A DNA stretch of 64,000 nt from Symmetrospora coprosmae (GCA_008802785.1 VUYT01000022.1:248001-312000); one strand, 5' to 3'. Counted from the first letter of the stretch, positions 1 through 12,335 are shown. The notes: generated by a model from the letters alone, not told the origin. A program made the numbers and translations.

Positions 1-1086
1 GGTTGCTGCTCAGTGGCGGTCCAGAGCAGGGAACTGGCGTACCAGAATTCCTCTGCAAAGCCAAGGAAGGAGTTAAGACCGGCGCGGCGAGGGAACCTCC
101 GTGCCACTCACCCTCTTCGCCTAGGCCTCGGGCGTTGGACTGCGTGCGCTTAATGGCGGTGGTAACCACCCCTGTATAATGCGGTAGCATCAACACGACA
201 GTTTCGGCAGTTGTAAAAGGCGTAACAGCGGCCCTGTCTTACCTTTGACGCGAATGCGAAGCTCGTTGACGCTCGCGTCACCGCCGAGCTTCAAGAGCAC
301 CCGTCCAGAGACCGTGGGGCACAGCTCCTGCACGTAGACTGGGTGCTGCTTCGACCCAGCACTCTCAAGTACAAGCTCCATCTTGTTTGATGTGCTCGAT
401 AGACTGTGCTGATATCGGACGGTAGATCCCTGTAGTACGCAGCGCCGCGGCGCATAGCCGGGAAGGTGCTCGTTCGCACCGTCCACGCCTTCGTCGTAGC
501 CGCCTTCCTCTAGGCCATTCAGACTCGGCCATGGGGTTGTCCTGGACGTCGGAGGCTGCTGCTCAGGAGGCGGCCTGGCTAGGTTGAAAGCCGTCTCCAC
601 GTACGGCGAGGGTGCTGACCGTCCGCTGCCGGGTGGCGCTACCGGGCTGACCGGGCCCAACGCTCGATAGGCCGATCTTCGGAAGGCCGGCGCTCCGCTC
701 GGAGTGGTGAGGGGAGCGGCTCCATTCGTCGGAGAAGCCTGAAGCGCAGTCTGTATCGTCGCACCGACTCTGTTGAGGAACGCGCTTGCTCCTGGTGGAG
801 ACGATGATAGCGAAGGCCCAGGCTTGTTCGCTGACACACTCCGCGACAGTTGCGGGGCAGCAGAGGAGGATGCAGTCGAAGGCGCAGCATTGGAGAATGA
901 GCGGTGCCGAGAGGGTCTATCTGAGCCATGTGGGCCTGCAGACGTCGATTGCGAGCCAGCATTCAGCGGCCTCGGAGCTGATCCGTTGCCGTTATCGGCG
1001 GTCGAGGCTGTTGATGTTTCGAGCGCTCGAGCGAGGGTGCCGAAGCTCTCGAACAGCGCATCGCGTCTGCTCAGATCGTCAGCCAT
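1..1086 (-). CDS. Arrestin-like N-terminal domain protein (partial, runs off left edge)
   Basis: Arrestin-related adaptors usually link ubiquitin ligases to membrane cargo. The first 250 or so residues are Ser/Pro/Ala-rich and look disordered. After them comes a beta-strand pattern typical of the arrestin N-domain: MELVLESAG, then PVYVQELCPTVSGRVLLKL, then ELRIRVKG. Exon 1 is 1086-243; the AAAG/GTAAG donor leads to exon 2 (171-112, VVTTAIKRTQSNARGLGEE) and exon 3 (from 52 leftward, EEFWYASSLLWTATEQ), and frames agree across both introns. The start is the first ATG (MADDLSRRD) in the open frame. The C-domain and any PY motifs lie outside the window. It is divergent from the phytochelatin synthase gene, with at most 308 bp between starts. 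The arrestin call rests on the strand pattern and the FW/LW exon, not on a signature motif. Confidence 0.6.
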
Positions 1087-1265
1087 TCGCGTCTGTCCTT
1101 CCGAGAAGAGGGATTGCAGCGAGGTCGAGCTGAAAGAGACGGCATCCGCGCCCGAATTTACCCCGCGCCCTTTGCCACCGCTATCAACCACTCAAGCTGT
1201 CTCCTTGCTGTCTACTTACTCTTTGTCAACTCCCCCACCCTATTCCTGTGCATTTCCGACCGTAC

Positions 1266-3035
1266 ATGCTCCCTTCCAAGTCTGTAATCACCGTTTCGAC
1301 AGCACTGCGGATAGCGTCTAGATACTCCCGCAGTCCATTTAGGCCAAGGACGTTGGCGCCGCGACAGACAACCCAGGAGCGCACGCTCGCAACTATGGTA
1401 TCAGGCAGTACCGGCCAAGACCGTCTGTCGCCGCAGACGGATCTGCTCCCGCCTGTACCTCCGTCGACCGCATCCTCACTGCCAGCGCCAAACGCTATGC
1501 CTTCTTTTTTCAAAAGACCCCTGCCCAGCACCTGCATTGGCTTCGACTCTACGGAGGGCAAGCAGCTCTTCCAGAAGGCGTTGATTGAAGGTTTCATGGA
1601 AAAGTACTTCTCGCTGGCACAGTCATTTCTAACACAGAACGAGGTAGAGCCGGGGTCACGCCTCTCATACCTACCGGACCCAGCTAACGCCTGTCACTTC
1701 CAGCCCGCTTTCTGCGGTCTAGCCGTGAGCTTTTTTGCTCGCATGTGTCCGTTGCCTGGCTGATCGCGACATGTCTCTAGACCCTTTGTATGATTCTCAA
1801 CGCCCTTGGAGTAGACCCGCAGAAACAGTTCAAGGGGCCCTGGCGGTACTACTCGCAGGAGATGCTGGAGTGAGCAGGCTGCTCACGATAAGATGCCTAG
1901 CGGGTACTGATCAGCGTCGCTTTCTAGCTGCTGCCGCTCGCTCAGCGACGTGGCAGATAGCGGCATCACCTTAGCTGAGTTCGCCTGTTTGGCACGCTGC
2001 AACGGGCTTCGCGAATATACGCGATATGGCACGATGGTCACACTGAAGGAATTTGAGAGGGACCTTGAGAGAGTCTGCGGAACGAATGACGATGGAAGCG
2101 TCATGGCAATCTCCTACTCTCGCAAGTCCCTAGGGCAGACGGGCGATGGCCATTTCTCGTGAGTGGAAGCTAGACTGGGGCGATGTCGGGACTCCCCTGA
2201 CTTGACACGTTCGATTAGACCCATCGGAGGCTACTGCAAGTCCGATCGGAAACTCCTCATACTAGACGTAGCTCGCTTCAAATTGCCTTCATACTGGATC
2301 TCCCTAGAGGACGCCTTCGCATCCATGATTCCCATAGACCGTACCACTGGCCAGCCTCGAGGCTACTCGATACTCCGGAAAGCCTCACTAGTCTCGCCCA
2401 CGGCACCCACGAGCGGCCTGTTCAGCCTTGGATTTAACAAGCAGACCTGGCCGGCGTTCTTGAAGCTGCTCAAGGCCTCAACTGGACCATCGACACCCAT
2501 CGCCAGCGCTTCCTCCGCTGAAGATCTGGTCAACCACCTTGTGAAGCTCATCCACACGACTCAAGCTCGACCGTTGCAGCAGCGTGACGTCTCCGTGCCG
2601 CCAGCGCAGGCGACTGCAGAGCAGCAGCTTCAGCAAATGGACGCTCTTCCTGCGCAGATGATGTCGGATCTTTACGACGCCGAGATCCGGCAGCTCACCG
2701 CTAGCATGAAGGCCTCGCAGCTCTGGAGACTTGTCAGCGCCGCGCTGCACGACAACCCCACCCCATTCCCTTATGACTCACCCTACCCGCAGATGTTGAG
2801 CTACTCCCTCTTCCTACACGCTCTACTCACCTCCATCTCAGCACCTTCCAAGCTGCGGCATCTCTGGCACCGACTCAGCTCTTCGCACGACCTTCTCGTG
2901 GGCTATGATGCCGACCGAGTCAAGAAGGAATGCCGCTTCCTGCAGGATCAGATGCACAGTCTCGAGAGTTGTTGCTCAACAGAGGAAGCCTGCAGCTGCG
3001 CCGGCAAGGGTCTGCCAGGAGCATGCAAAGTCTAA
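1266..3035 (+). CDS. Phytochelatin synthase (glutathione gamma-glutamylcysteinyltransferase)
   Basis: Makes phytochelatins from glutathione for chelation of Cd and other metals. Exons are 1266-1643, 1704-1724, 1781-1869, 1928-2158 and 2219-3035 (511 aa; 468 aa from the ATG at 1395). The N-terminal papain-like catalytic domain is complete: [30 protein letters not shown] with the nucleophile Cys inside a 21-nt exon; [43 protein letters not shown] with the catalytic His; and [10 protein letters not shown] with the catalytic Asp. The C-terminal half is variable and ends Cys-rich ([16 protein letters not shown]), as in other family members. The first ATG adds 43 residues that are Arg/Ser/Thr-rich, with no acidic residue in the first 37, and could be a mitochondrial presequence; the ATG at 1395 gives a family-typical start. 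Which start is used cannot be decided from sequence. Confidence 0.93.
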
Positions 3036-3192
3036 GACTTTGGGGAGGCAGAGCGACGTTGAAAACCAGATTGCACTGTAGTCACAACGACTTGTGTCCA
3101 TGGAGGCACTGCACTGTAGCATTGGCATAGCAGGGTATGAAACTAGGAGGATAGAGGGAGGCTGCGAGCGAGATGCCGAAAAAGAGACGCTC

Positions 3193-6100
3193 TTACGAGG
3201 ACGGGAGCAATCTCCCTGCAATCATGGACTCCTTGATCAGGTCCCAAGAGCGGAAGGCCAAACCCGTCGGCATCTTGGTCTTTCCGCAATCCGAGACCAG
3301 CATGTCAAACTGGCTGATCCGCTCAGCGCCGAGCTTCTTGCTCACGGCAGCCTGCGCGATCACCTCGACCTTGATTGCACCGAGAACCGTCATGAGACGT
3401 TGGGCGATGCGAGCGCGCTGAGAAGGAGATATGCATCAGCTGGGTCGGCCGGCTGACGAGCCTGCATATGTACCACCACGCACATCCTTGCTCTTGCTGT
3501 CCTTGCCATGAACAAAGATAACACGCTTGCCTCGCAGAAGCCTGAGCTCGGCTTGACGCCCCGCAATAGAGCCCGCGTCGAACGCATCGTATTTCATGAT
3601 TGCCGCCTGGAGCCCAAGGCAGTGTCTGCCAACTGTAGCGGAGACGCCGGCTCCCACTGGGGATAAAGGTGGTAGCGTTAGCAAAGCAAAGCTGCATCGC
3701 TTGTTTGCAATGCACACCGGACTCACGTGCGTGAGTGCGCCAGTCCTCAAGGTGACCGTCTTTCAGCGACTCGGTTACCCAGTCTGGGGAGATACACGGG
3801 ACTCCAACTCCCAACGCAAGCAGATACTTTGGCGTTGTCACGGCGAGCGGGGCGATCAGGTAGATCGCCTCTAGTTCCGAGTAAGCGGTGAAGTTGAAGC
3901 TGAGCCTTGTGTCTGTCTGTGATTCGCCATGGTCGTCTGCCGTCACGATAAGGGCATCAAATCCGTCGATCAGGGTGGCTCCGTTCGCTTCAGACTGCTC
4001 TCTAGCATTATTGAGCGCCTCCTTCCTGGCACATGCCGCGTCGTCGTTCGCCCCGGCGTCTCCGGAGGTGAAGATGAGGCCGATGCGCTCAAAGAGTCCT
4101 CCTTCCGAGCGAGCGGCCTTTTTGCTTGTCCCTGGTTTGGCGAGTCGCTGGGCGGCGCTGGTCGAGCGCGGAGCCGGATCAGGCGCGAATCGTGAGGAGC
4201 CAACAGAGACTGTAGCTTCACGTGCAGCTTTTGATTGATTTGCTTCGGGGTCTGCCTCCAACAAGCCCTCCAGCTCCGTAATGTCGGCTTCGGACAGCGC
4301 CCGCCGGTCGTCCAGCCCTGTCTGTCGGACAAGGACTGCATCCTCCAGATCCAGCTTGTCAACAATTGAGGACAAGTCGGAGTCCCCTGGCTCATCCACT
4401 GCCCGTACTCTGAGCTGGTCGGTGGCTTTCAGGTCCTCTCCCCAGGCCTTCTTGCGGCCCTGCTTTTTGCCGGCTGACTTGACATTGATTTTTGTCACTT
4501 TGTACCGGATGAGGGAAGCTCTGTCCACTTTGCCCGACCTAACACGGTCGAGGTCGCGGGACGAGACGACAAGGTCTCCCTCATAGAGCCGACAGAATCG
4601 CACAGTGCGATCGATCCCATCCATGTGCAGGTAGACACTCGTAGTGTCGTCGAAGACGAGTTGGAAAGGCTGCGAGGCGTCTGTCGCGGTCAGGCACAGC
4701 GTGCCCGGATAGTAGTACCCGTTTTCGAGGCCAAAAACGCGCGTCTCGCGATCGATGTTGCTGACCGAGACACTGTCTGTCTTCGAGGTGGAGACGACTG
4801 AATTGGCCCCGGCGTGCGACGTACTCTGGCCCGCTCGGCCTGAGCTACTTGAGGAAGTACGGACTCTGCGCGCTGTACTAGTGGCCGCTGCGGTCGTTGG
4901 CCCATTCGAAGCCTTCCGACCGCTGGAGGCTGCTTCAGCTCTGCCCTTGCCTTTATCCTCTCGACGCGAAGAAGTCGGTGCCGAGACTGGCTCTGGCAAG
5001 CGTGCCACGACCTGCGGCACGACATGCTCGTCCTCATCTTCAGAGGCAGCCGGTAGTGACAGCCTCGACCTCTTCGCGGCCCGTACATCTGCAGCAGGTG
5101 CGCTGCGTCCATCGCTCTGGCGACCCTGGTCTGCAGATCCACGCGTCTCGTGCTGACGAGTCCGCCCATTGCGTTTCCCTCGAGTTGTGCCGGGGACATC
5201 GGACGTCTCTGCCTCCAAGGAGTCAGCGGCCTTATCAAACTTTACACGCTGGCGGGTCTGGCGAGCAGTACTGCTGGCGCTGATGTCTTGCTCAGTAGCA
5301 GCCATAAAAGTGTCGGAACCGACAGACACTCGCTGTACCGGTCCGTCCTGATCACTCCTGGCATCGGGATGGTCGTGCACGCCATTGACGTTCGGCGACG
5401 GGGAGGCATATCGCGGAGCGTTGCTTCGTCTCAGCGCCACGCTGGACACATCTGGAAGCGGTGACTGCACTCCGACGAGAAAGATGATGGCAAAGATGTC
5501 AGCTCCAGACATCTGCTGTGGAGTGTAATGGTAGCTGGACTCACGTCATCGGGGGAATGTACTGTCTGAGCAATACTGGCTTGCTCGTTGTCTGCCGGCT
5601 TGGCCTTAGGCGGGCTTTGCCCGAGGCCTACACTGGAAGGACAAGGACTCAGGTCCATTCGGACTGTCTCTGTGATCATCGCCTCGTGGGCTGGGACTGT
5701 GCCGGGTTCCAGGAGGCTGGTTGTCTGGATGATCGAGAATGGTGTAAGGTCGTTCAGCTTTATCTGCGTGCTCGCAGGGCCGACGAGAAGACTCACGCTG
5801 TCGTTGCCTTCCTCGTCTTGCGTACTAACATTATGCGACTGCTCTTCGGTGAAGCCCGCGCCCCGCGCGCCTTCATCCTCGTCTTCCTCTTCATCCTCTT
5901 CCCTAGCCAGGATCCTGCCGGGGTGCTGGCTATCAGGCACGTAGAAGGTGCTTCTCTCAGTGGCGGAAGTGGCCGGCGAAGCCGGATCAGTGGATTTCGC
6001 TTCCGAGATGTCCTGCTGGTCTGCTGTTGTCGTTGCTTTCGGAGACGATGTTGGAATCTGCTGCACGACTTGCGTCTGAGTGTCGCCGTAGCCTGGCGAG

Positions 6101-8784
6101 GACGAGCGAGGCTGCTCCTGCTGACGTTCATTCCCGGTGCAGCGCTCACTTAGGCGCCGGAGGCTTCGGCCAGCAAGCGATTCGATGCTTCGCCCGTGGG
6201 TTGTGATGCTGGTGCTATCCGCCTCGCCCTCAGTGCGGTTAGAGGTGGAGGTGCTTGTGCGCGAGTGACGGTTACCAGGCCGGCTCGGAATCGATGATGA
6301 TGCCGCCGCCGCTGCCTCCGCCATCCCTGTCGGTACTGCAGCGCCATCGAGTTTGCCACCCTCGGTAATTCTTGAGCCGATGCGTAGCTCCGATTCCTTG
6401 GCAAGGGAGTTGATATCCTCGAGCTTGCCTGTAGTGTCTGAGATGCCGATTGCGCCGGCTTGGTCGTTGTTGTCGATGTGGCTGGAAGATCGGACAGGGC
6501 CTGACGCGGGATAGCTGGCTGGGTTAGACGAGCCAGCGGGTACGCAGAATTGGGCACTCGAGGCCGGCTGACCGTCCAAAAGCTCGAGAGTACCGCCGTT
6601 ATAGTCCTCTGCCACTCTGACCGAAGTCGAGCGCGGTACGAGTGCGGACGAATCGAGTGCCGCACCCGCTGTTGCATCTGCAATTGACATTGTGGCGCCC
6701 TCCTGCGCCCCTTCATGGATGATGGGGTCTTGTGCAAATGGAATGCCAGACGAACGTCCCGGACCGGCCAGGTGATCCTCCGTCTGCTTCGACCGGTCTG
6801 CTCGATTCGAGTGCTTGACTTGGGGCTGCGCCCGCTTCTTGCTCGCCCTCTTGAGCTCTTTCGGCGGAGACTGCGCTTCGCTCTCGAGCTCGTCTACTTC
6901 TGCAGTCTCGCCTTCCAGCTCGATTTGCTCTTTCTGCTTTGCCTTCTTCGCTCTGGGTGCTGTTGGCTTGCTTGTCGCCTTCTTGGGCTGCGGCTCAACA
7001 GCAGGCACGCTGCTCTCAAGCTCGTCGACCTCCTCCTCGCAGCTGTGCGCCTTTGTATGCTTCGCTCGTGAGGCTGCCGGCTTCCTGCTTGCCTTCTTAG
7101 GCTGCTCTACCACCGCAGGACCGCTTTCCTCGAGCTCGTCGAACTGCGATTCTTGCCCTTGAGCTACCTCGTCCGCATCTGGTATCTGTGAGATTGCGGC
7201 GATGTAGGGCTCCCGCTCCACGCCGAAATTCATCGCCTGCTCTGTGACGTTCGCCTCCGACACATTTGCTTCTTCCGTCGAGGTCGAGTTGCTGAAGAGC
7301 TCGTGAGAAGGAGCCGTGCCGACCTGCACACTCATGTCCTGGGTGCCGAGATGAGAGGAAGAGCCCGCTACTAGGCCTGGGGCCAGAGATGACGGGTCAA
7401 AAGACGAGGGCGCTGCCGAGGAGGCTGTCGGGACAGGTCGAGTTGTCAGTGTGCAGGGCGAATTGTCGAGATCCATGTTGTTCTCATCGTTGCGTATCGG
7501 CGAGCGGGCTATAGCTGGCTGCGCCTTGGTGGTCGAACCTGCTGTGCTTGCCCGTCCATGTTCGGCAGAAGGCGACTGGCTGAGACGCGTGTTTTCCTGA
7601 TCCGAATCACCCTTGTCGCTCTGCATCTTTCGCTTCTTCATTACACCTGCCGCGAGCTCGGGTGCTTTGGTCCTCTTCGAGCTGCTTCGACCATCGCTTC
7701 TGCTACTGTCCCCCTCACCGCTGTCCGAATCTGAACTCGAGCCCCATTCACTCTTCTTTGGAGAGGGCTTCTTGGCAGAAGCTGTGATTTTGCTGATAGG
7801 GTGGGCATTGAGAAGAGCACCCGACTTGGTTTGCGTCAAGAGTCTTGCCCGCGGTTGACTGGGTGATCCCCGAGTCTGGGAAAGAAGGTTGCGCTGCTGC
7901 TGGCTGTGAGCTGACGCCGAGGGAGTGGCAGCCGGCATCGAATGTCCTGACCCAAGCGAGGTTGCTGATGATGGGAAAGGGTGCGGCGTGCTTTGAATGT
8001 CTGCTTTCGGAGTAGAGTGTCGCGGCATGTGATCTTCCGCGCCGCCCAAGCCACAGGCAAGCAAACCTTCAGCGTGTGTCGCGCTTGCACCTTCTGCTGT
8101 TCGCGGTCGCTGGAATGTGGCCAGTACCCCCTGCGTTTCGATGCGATCATCTCCGCTCAGCCCGTTTCCTCCCCACTGTGTCTCTATCTCTGCTGCCGAG
8201 CTGACGTTGGACAGTGTCGGCGCCTCAAGGGCCTCGACGACGGCGTCAAGCTCGTCAAAGCGGGGGAGCCTGGTGTGCGGATCAAGGAGCTGGCGTCCGG
8301 GTTTGGCTGTCCTGCTAGCCGCGATGCTCTCCAGGTCAGCGGGGTGATGCGCCTCGGACGCAAGCTGTAAGCGGCCGCCTAGCGACCCGTCGCAGTGCTC
8401 GGTGACGCAACCAGCGTGCGTAGACGTGGTTGCGAGCGCAAAGGGTCCACCCTTTGACATCTGAGTCTCTGTTGTGTCCGAGACGGTTGACAAGCTGCAC
8501 CCCTCGTGTGGGAGCTGCTCCAGCGATGTGTTGCCGCTCGCTGCCACCATCTGCTTCGACAGCCCCTGCATCATCTCATTGTGACTGTAGTTGCGCCCCT
8601 GCTGACCCTCTGCTGCCCGTCCCGCATGCCTGTGCACGCAGGAGAAACCGGATATCAGCTTCTCCCGTCTGTTTACGCGCTGGAGGACGCGACTGGTGCC
8701 AGTTGGCGAGCTAGAGCGAACGCACTGCTGATCCTGCGCAGGCGGCATCTGCGAGTCCTGATAGGCGTGCTGATGCGAAGACAT
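3193..8784 (-). CDS. Crb2/Rad9/53BP1-type DNA damage checkpoint mediator (Tudor + BRCT)
   Basis: Scaffold that binds methylated histone at breaks and brings checkpoint kinases together. Exons are 8784-5545, 5464-3727, 3656-3484 and 3417-3193 (about 1791 aa); frames agree at each junction. The first 1080 residues look disordered and carry many SQ/TQ sites (DTQTQ, PDSQHPGR) and three imperfect repeats of the type DELESxVPAVxxQPKKA. A Tudor-like fold follows (VFGLENGYYYPGTLC, FDDTTSVYLHMDGID, YEGDLVVSSRDLD), then a BRCT pair: GLIFTSGD to ISPDWVTESLKDGHLEDW, and the second from LRGKRVIFVH through exon 4. The 80-nt intron 1 has a GCTGAC branch and pyrimidine tract before GAGTGCAG. A second in-frame intron near 5795-5722 is possible but not needed. 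'Crb2-like' is safer than a named ortholog because the long disordered part cannot be aligned. Confidence 0.85.
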
Positions 8785-8990
8785 CCTGCTACCTGCTGTG
8801 TGCCCTCTGCCGTGCGCCTACGCCGTGCTGGCAGCCCTCTATGACATCCAGGCTTGCAGGCGGGCGCGGAAATGGTGGCAAAAAGTTGAGTAGGTCTGAA
8901 GAAGAGGGGCAAAGTGGCAGACGGAATGCCAGGGACACACTAAAGAGCGGCGAAGGAGTAACGATCACCGAAACATCCTTGAGATCTATG

Positions 8991-10814
8991 CTACATTGTC
9001 AAGGTCCTGCCTATCAAGTCAGGGAACGGCTTGTCCTTTGCGAGCACGACCGTCTGCCGTTCGTGCGAGATGTAGCCCTTGAGGTGACCCTGTGACATGA
9101 GGATCAGCTTCATGTCGGTGCTGGCATTTCCATGCTCGGACGCACCTTGTATATCAAGTTGGCCAATAAGCACTCGACCTCATCCGAGTCAATGTCGACG
9201 CTGACATGGGCTAGCGCACTTTGCACGGTCGAAACGAGCAGCCGCGTCCCTTGTCCGGAGCAGAGCCAGCTGCGAGCAAGAGAAAACATAGGTCAGATCG
9301 AGGTTTCCGTACTGCGAGCGACATCGCTCCGCTGTATGCCATTTGTCCTCTCTCACAACTCACACTCGCTTGAAGAGCTGCCGCAGACAGCCTTCCCGTG
9401 CGCGCTCGACAATGAGGAAGCAGCCTCGCTTCACCAGCGCTCCGCGCTTCTCGAGCAGTGCATCATCGTAAGCTTTCAGGTCCCCTGTGCGATAGGCGGA
9501 TACCAATGGTCGGTACAAGGAGGCGAGGCGAGGGAAGTTGTCGAGGAGCGTCGATGAAGGCAGTATCCCTCGAAGCAGGCGGAGAGGAATCAAGTACGAC
9601 AGTATGCGCCTGTGAGGTCAACGAGCCGAAGCGGTCAGCTTGCCTTGCTCCGACCCCCAAGGCAGACAAGCTCAATCACTCACTCCTGATTCCGGTACGC
9701 CTTCCGGTGACACCGCTCGAACGCGAAGGTAAGCTCCTTCTCGGCATCCGCATAACGCTCATTCAGAAAGGCAAAGATTCCGAGGTAGTAGCGATAAGTG
9801 ACCTGATGCGCCATCGGAAAGCTGGACAGAGGCGGGAGGTCGGTCTGCGACGCGATTCCTCTGACAATATTCTTGCATAGACCAAGCGTCTCGAGCTACA
9901 ATTGGCAATACGGATCAGTACTGCTTCCCTCGACATCGGCTCACTACATGTTAGTGACTCACTCTGAAGTACGTCTTGAAGAGGAGAGTTGCCATGTAGT
10001 AGGTCCCGAGGTTCCGCTTCTGCACCCCGTACTGCACCGGCGTCCTGTCGTTCAGGCACGCTGTCCATCCCTTTGTGATGAGCCTGCTGGCCTCCTCGAG
10101 CTTGTTGGCCTTCTCGCGCAGTCGCGTGAGCTCCTTGTCGGCCAGCTCTGCCAGCATCTTGAGGTCGCGTGATATGGCGTACAGGACAGGAAGGGCCCAG
10201 GCCGTCGAGCTCAGGTTGCTGTCCTGGAGCCATGGGATGAACAGCCTGCGCGGACACGGCGTAGAAATATCAGCTGTGATTGCGCTTACGCGCCGCTTCT
10301 GAGCTGTCGACTTGCAGCTGCTCCATTCCGCTGCCCATTCCGCTGCCCGCACTCACTTCATCAGCTCCAACTGAGCAGCAAACGCACGCTCCCAATCCGG
10401 GACGAGTGCACCTTGTGCAATCGCGCCGTATCCGCCGTGCTGTCCCTGGTCGACATCCCTGCTGAGCAAGCTGCACACTGCCGCAATGTGCCTGCTCGCA
10501 ATCCCGCTCCAAGGGGACGCTCCAGCTCCTCCGCCTTCGTAGTCGATGGACCGGAATGCCCGCTGGAAGTCCGTGTAGAAAGGCAGCTCGGTCGAGTGTA
10601 CAATGAGCGGGTCGATGCCTGCGTAGTCGGGCGAGCTCGTCAGGCGCTCCAGGGAGCTCGAGGAGACGGGGAAGATGCGCAGGTGCTCGGCGACGGCAGC
10701 GCCATCCTCGTCTGAGATGGCGGACGCGATGGAGGAGGCAAACGACGCGATAGCAGGCGACAGAGACGACGCAGCGGCGCCATGGCCGTAGTTGCTGAAC
10801 GACAGATACGCCAT
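8991..10814 (-). CDS. PCID2: PCI-domain mRNA export protein, PCID2/Thp1 (CSN12-like) family
   Basis: Family members work in the TREX-2 complex at the nuclear pore in mRNA export. Exons are 10814-10357, 10245-9963, 9895-9684, 9609-9364, 9269-9146 and 9089-8991, giving 473 aa, a normal length. Diagnostic stretches in order are KRNLGTYYMATLLFKTYFR, LGLCKNIVRGI, HQVTYRYYLGIFAFLNERY, AEKELTFAFERCHRKAYRNQ, YLIPLRLLRGILPSSTLL, YRTGDLKAYDDALLEKRG, and the winged-helix end SDEVECLLANLIYKGHLKGYI. The start is the only ATG in the first exon that precedes the conserved N-terminus. It is tandem with the checkpoint gene (206 bp apart) and divergent from the kinase-like array. Thp1 versus CSN12 cannot be separated by eye; the exon 2-3 text looks closer to PCID2. 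Confidence 0.9.
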
Positions 10815-11155
10815 GCTGTGTCTTCCTCCTGGCGGTGCAGCGGAAGATAAGAACGGGTTCACAGCACAGCTCGCAACGCCAACTATCGCACCCAGCCACC
10901 GCCGGCATGAGAGCGGTATGCGACGCGGTCTTACAGCCGCCGCTGCCTGCAAGCTTTGCTGTCCTTGGCGGTCTGCCTGCGGATCGCCCGCGGATAGCCA
11001 GTCCACTGTCACCGCATTAACCGGAGACGAGACGGCTGTGACGTCTGACAAGTCTGACGTGCTGCATGAGCTCCCGAATGTCCTCTATACGATGCACTCC
11101 GGCCCGTGAAATACTCGGCTGCTAATCCAATCTGACCTCGGAGAGAAGTCTTCGA
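10815..11155. other. Intergenic region between PCID2 and first array gene
   Basis: A 341-bp divergent promoter region shared by the PCID2 start (-) and the first kinase-like gene (+). It is GC-rich, without an obvious TATA box or repeat. Open frames here are extensions of neighbouring frames without ATG support. Confidence 0.5.
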
Positions 11156-12335
11156 ATGGGTCCGACAAACGACAGCTCCGCGCAGTGCGTCTCTACCCCG
11201 GCATTGCCCGCTCGCGGAGATACACTGACCTGGACCGGGTCTTCGCGCTACCACCCAAAGTCGCTACACGCCGTTCTCACAGCCAAGGACTGGCCAGGAG
11301 TTCCGCGCGCGCGGCGTCCATTGGATGGCCTGCTGGACGTGCTGGACGCGGAGGCGCGGGTAGTCCGACCAGGACTCCCGCTCGTCCTCGAAGAGCCGCT
11401 CCTGCCTGTCATCTGGGGCAAAGGTGCTTCTCGGCCCGCATACAATCCAATCAGCCCCCGCCGGATACGCTCGAGAAGGCGGAATCCGGGATGCGGCACG
11501 AGCGGCAGAGTCAGCGAGTTGTCCTCAAGCTCATGTACTACGATGCTCGCCAAGAAGGAGATCCTGTAAATCTGGACGACTATGACTTTGTCGCGTCACC
11601 GCCGATCGCCAGGTTCATCCAGCCTGAAGCCGACTGCTATGCCGCTCTCGAGAGGAGCCAGGGGTCAATCCTGCCCTTCTGCCTCGGATCCTACGAGGTA
11701 AGAGCGCGATTTCAGGAAATCCATGAGGCGCACCCGCTAATTCGCCTGGGCCCCCTCCTCATGCGATTAGTTCCAGCTCGCAAATGGCCATCGCTGGATC
11801 GGACAAGTCCTCGAATACGTTAATGGCCTTCCGCCCAGCTCACTCACCAAGTCTCTTCGGCTTGGTATCGATGACGATAAGATTGATGCTTTCGTGAGTG
11901 CGCATGCCACGATGCACAACGCAAAGACGAAAAGCTAATTCGCCTTGCCGATGCGAACGTGTGCAGCTCACGAACTCTCATCAGACACTTATTGAGCTGC
12001 ACAAGGCCTCCGTCATACATAAGGACCAAGCATCGCGCAACATCCGACTGCTGTACCCGCTGGATCCGCTCAACCCGCAGTTCGCCATCTTCGATTTTAG
12101 CCATTCCGTGCTGGCCAAAGACTGGCAGACAACGCCAGAGTATGAAGAGCAACATTGGCTTGACATGGATGAGAAACGGATGCTCTGGTTCTGGGAGGAG
12201 TGCGGTCCAGTATTTGAGACAGCAGCAAGACGGTGGCAGGCCTCGCCGAAAGGGGCTGAGCTAGTCAAGAGATGGAAGACTCACCCTGACGACCTATCTG
12301 CAGGGAACCGAGCTCATTCTTGGTACCATGCGTAG
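11156..12335 (+). CDS. Kinase-like array gene, copy 1 (frameshifted in exon 1)
   Basis: First of five tandem paralogs. Exon 1 11156-11697, exon 2 11771-11893 (123 nt), exon 3 11967-12335. The N-terminal module reads RGDTLTWTGSSRYHPKSL, AKDWPGV, LLDVLDAE, VRPGLPLVLEEPLLPVIW. At about 11414-11419 (CTGGGGCA) the frame that matches the paralogs moves by one base: upstream text is in one frame, while GQRCFSARI, QRVVLKLMYYDAR and ADCYAALERSQGS follow in another, with no credible GT-AG intron between. Exons 2 and 3 then read normally: QVLEYVNGLPP, IHKDQASRNIRLLYPLDP, FDFSHSVLAKDW, RWKTHPDDL. Either this copy is a recent pseudogene or the assembly has a one-base error in the G run. Catalytic-loop residues are intact; the DFG glycine is Ser. 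Confidence 0.7.

Noticed and set aside
5513-5544. A 32-nt intron joining exon 1 of the checkpoint gene directly to ATGTCTGGAGCTGAC
   Set aside because: Too short, and the sequence after it contains an ideal GCTGAC branch site, pyrimidine tract and CAG 48 nt later in the same phase; the 80-nt intron is preferred.
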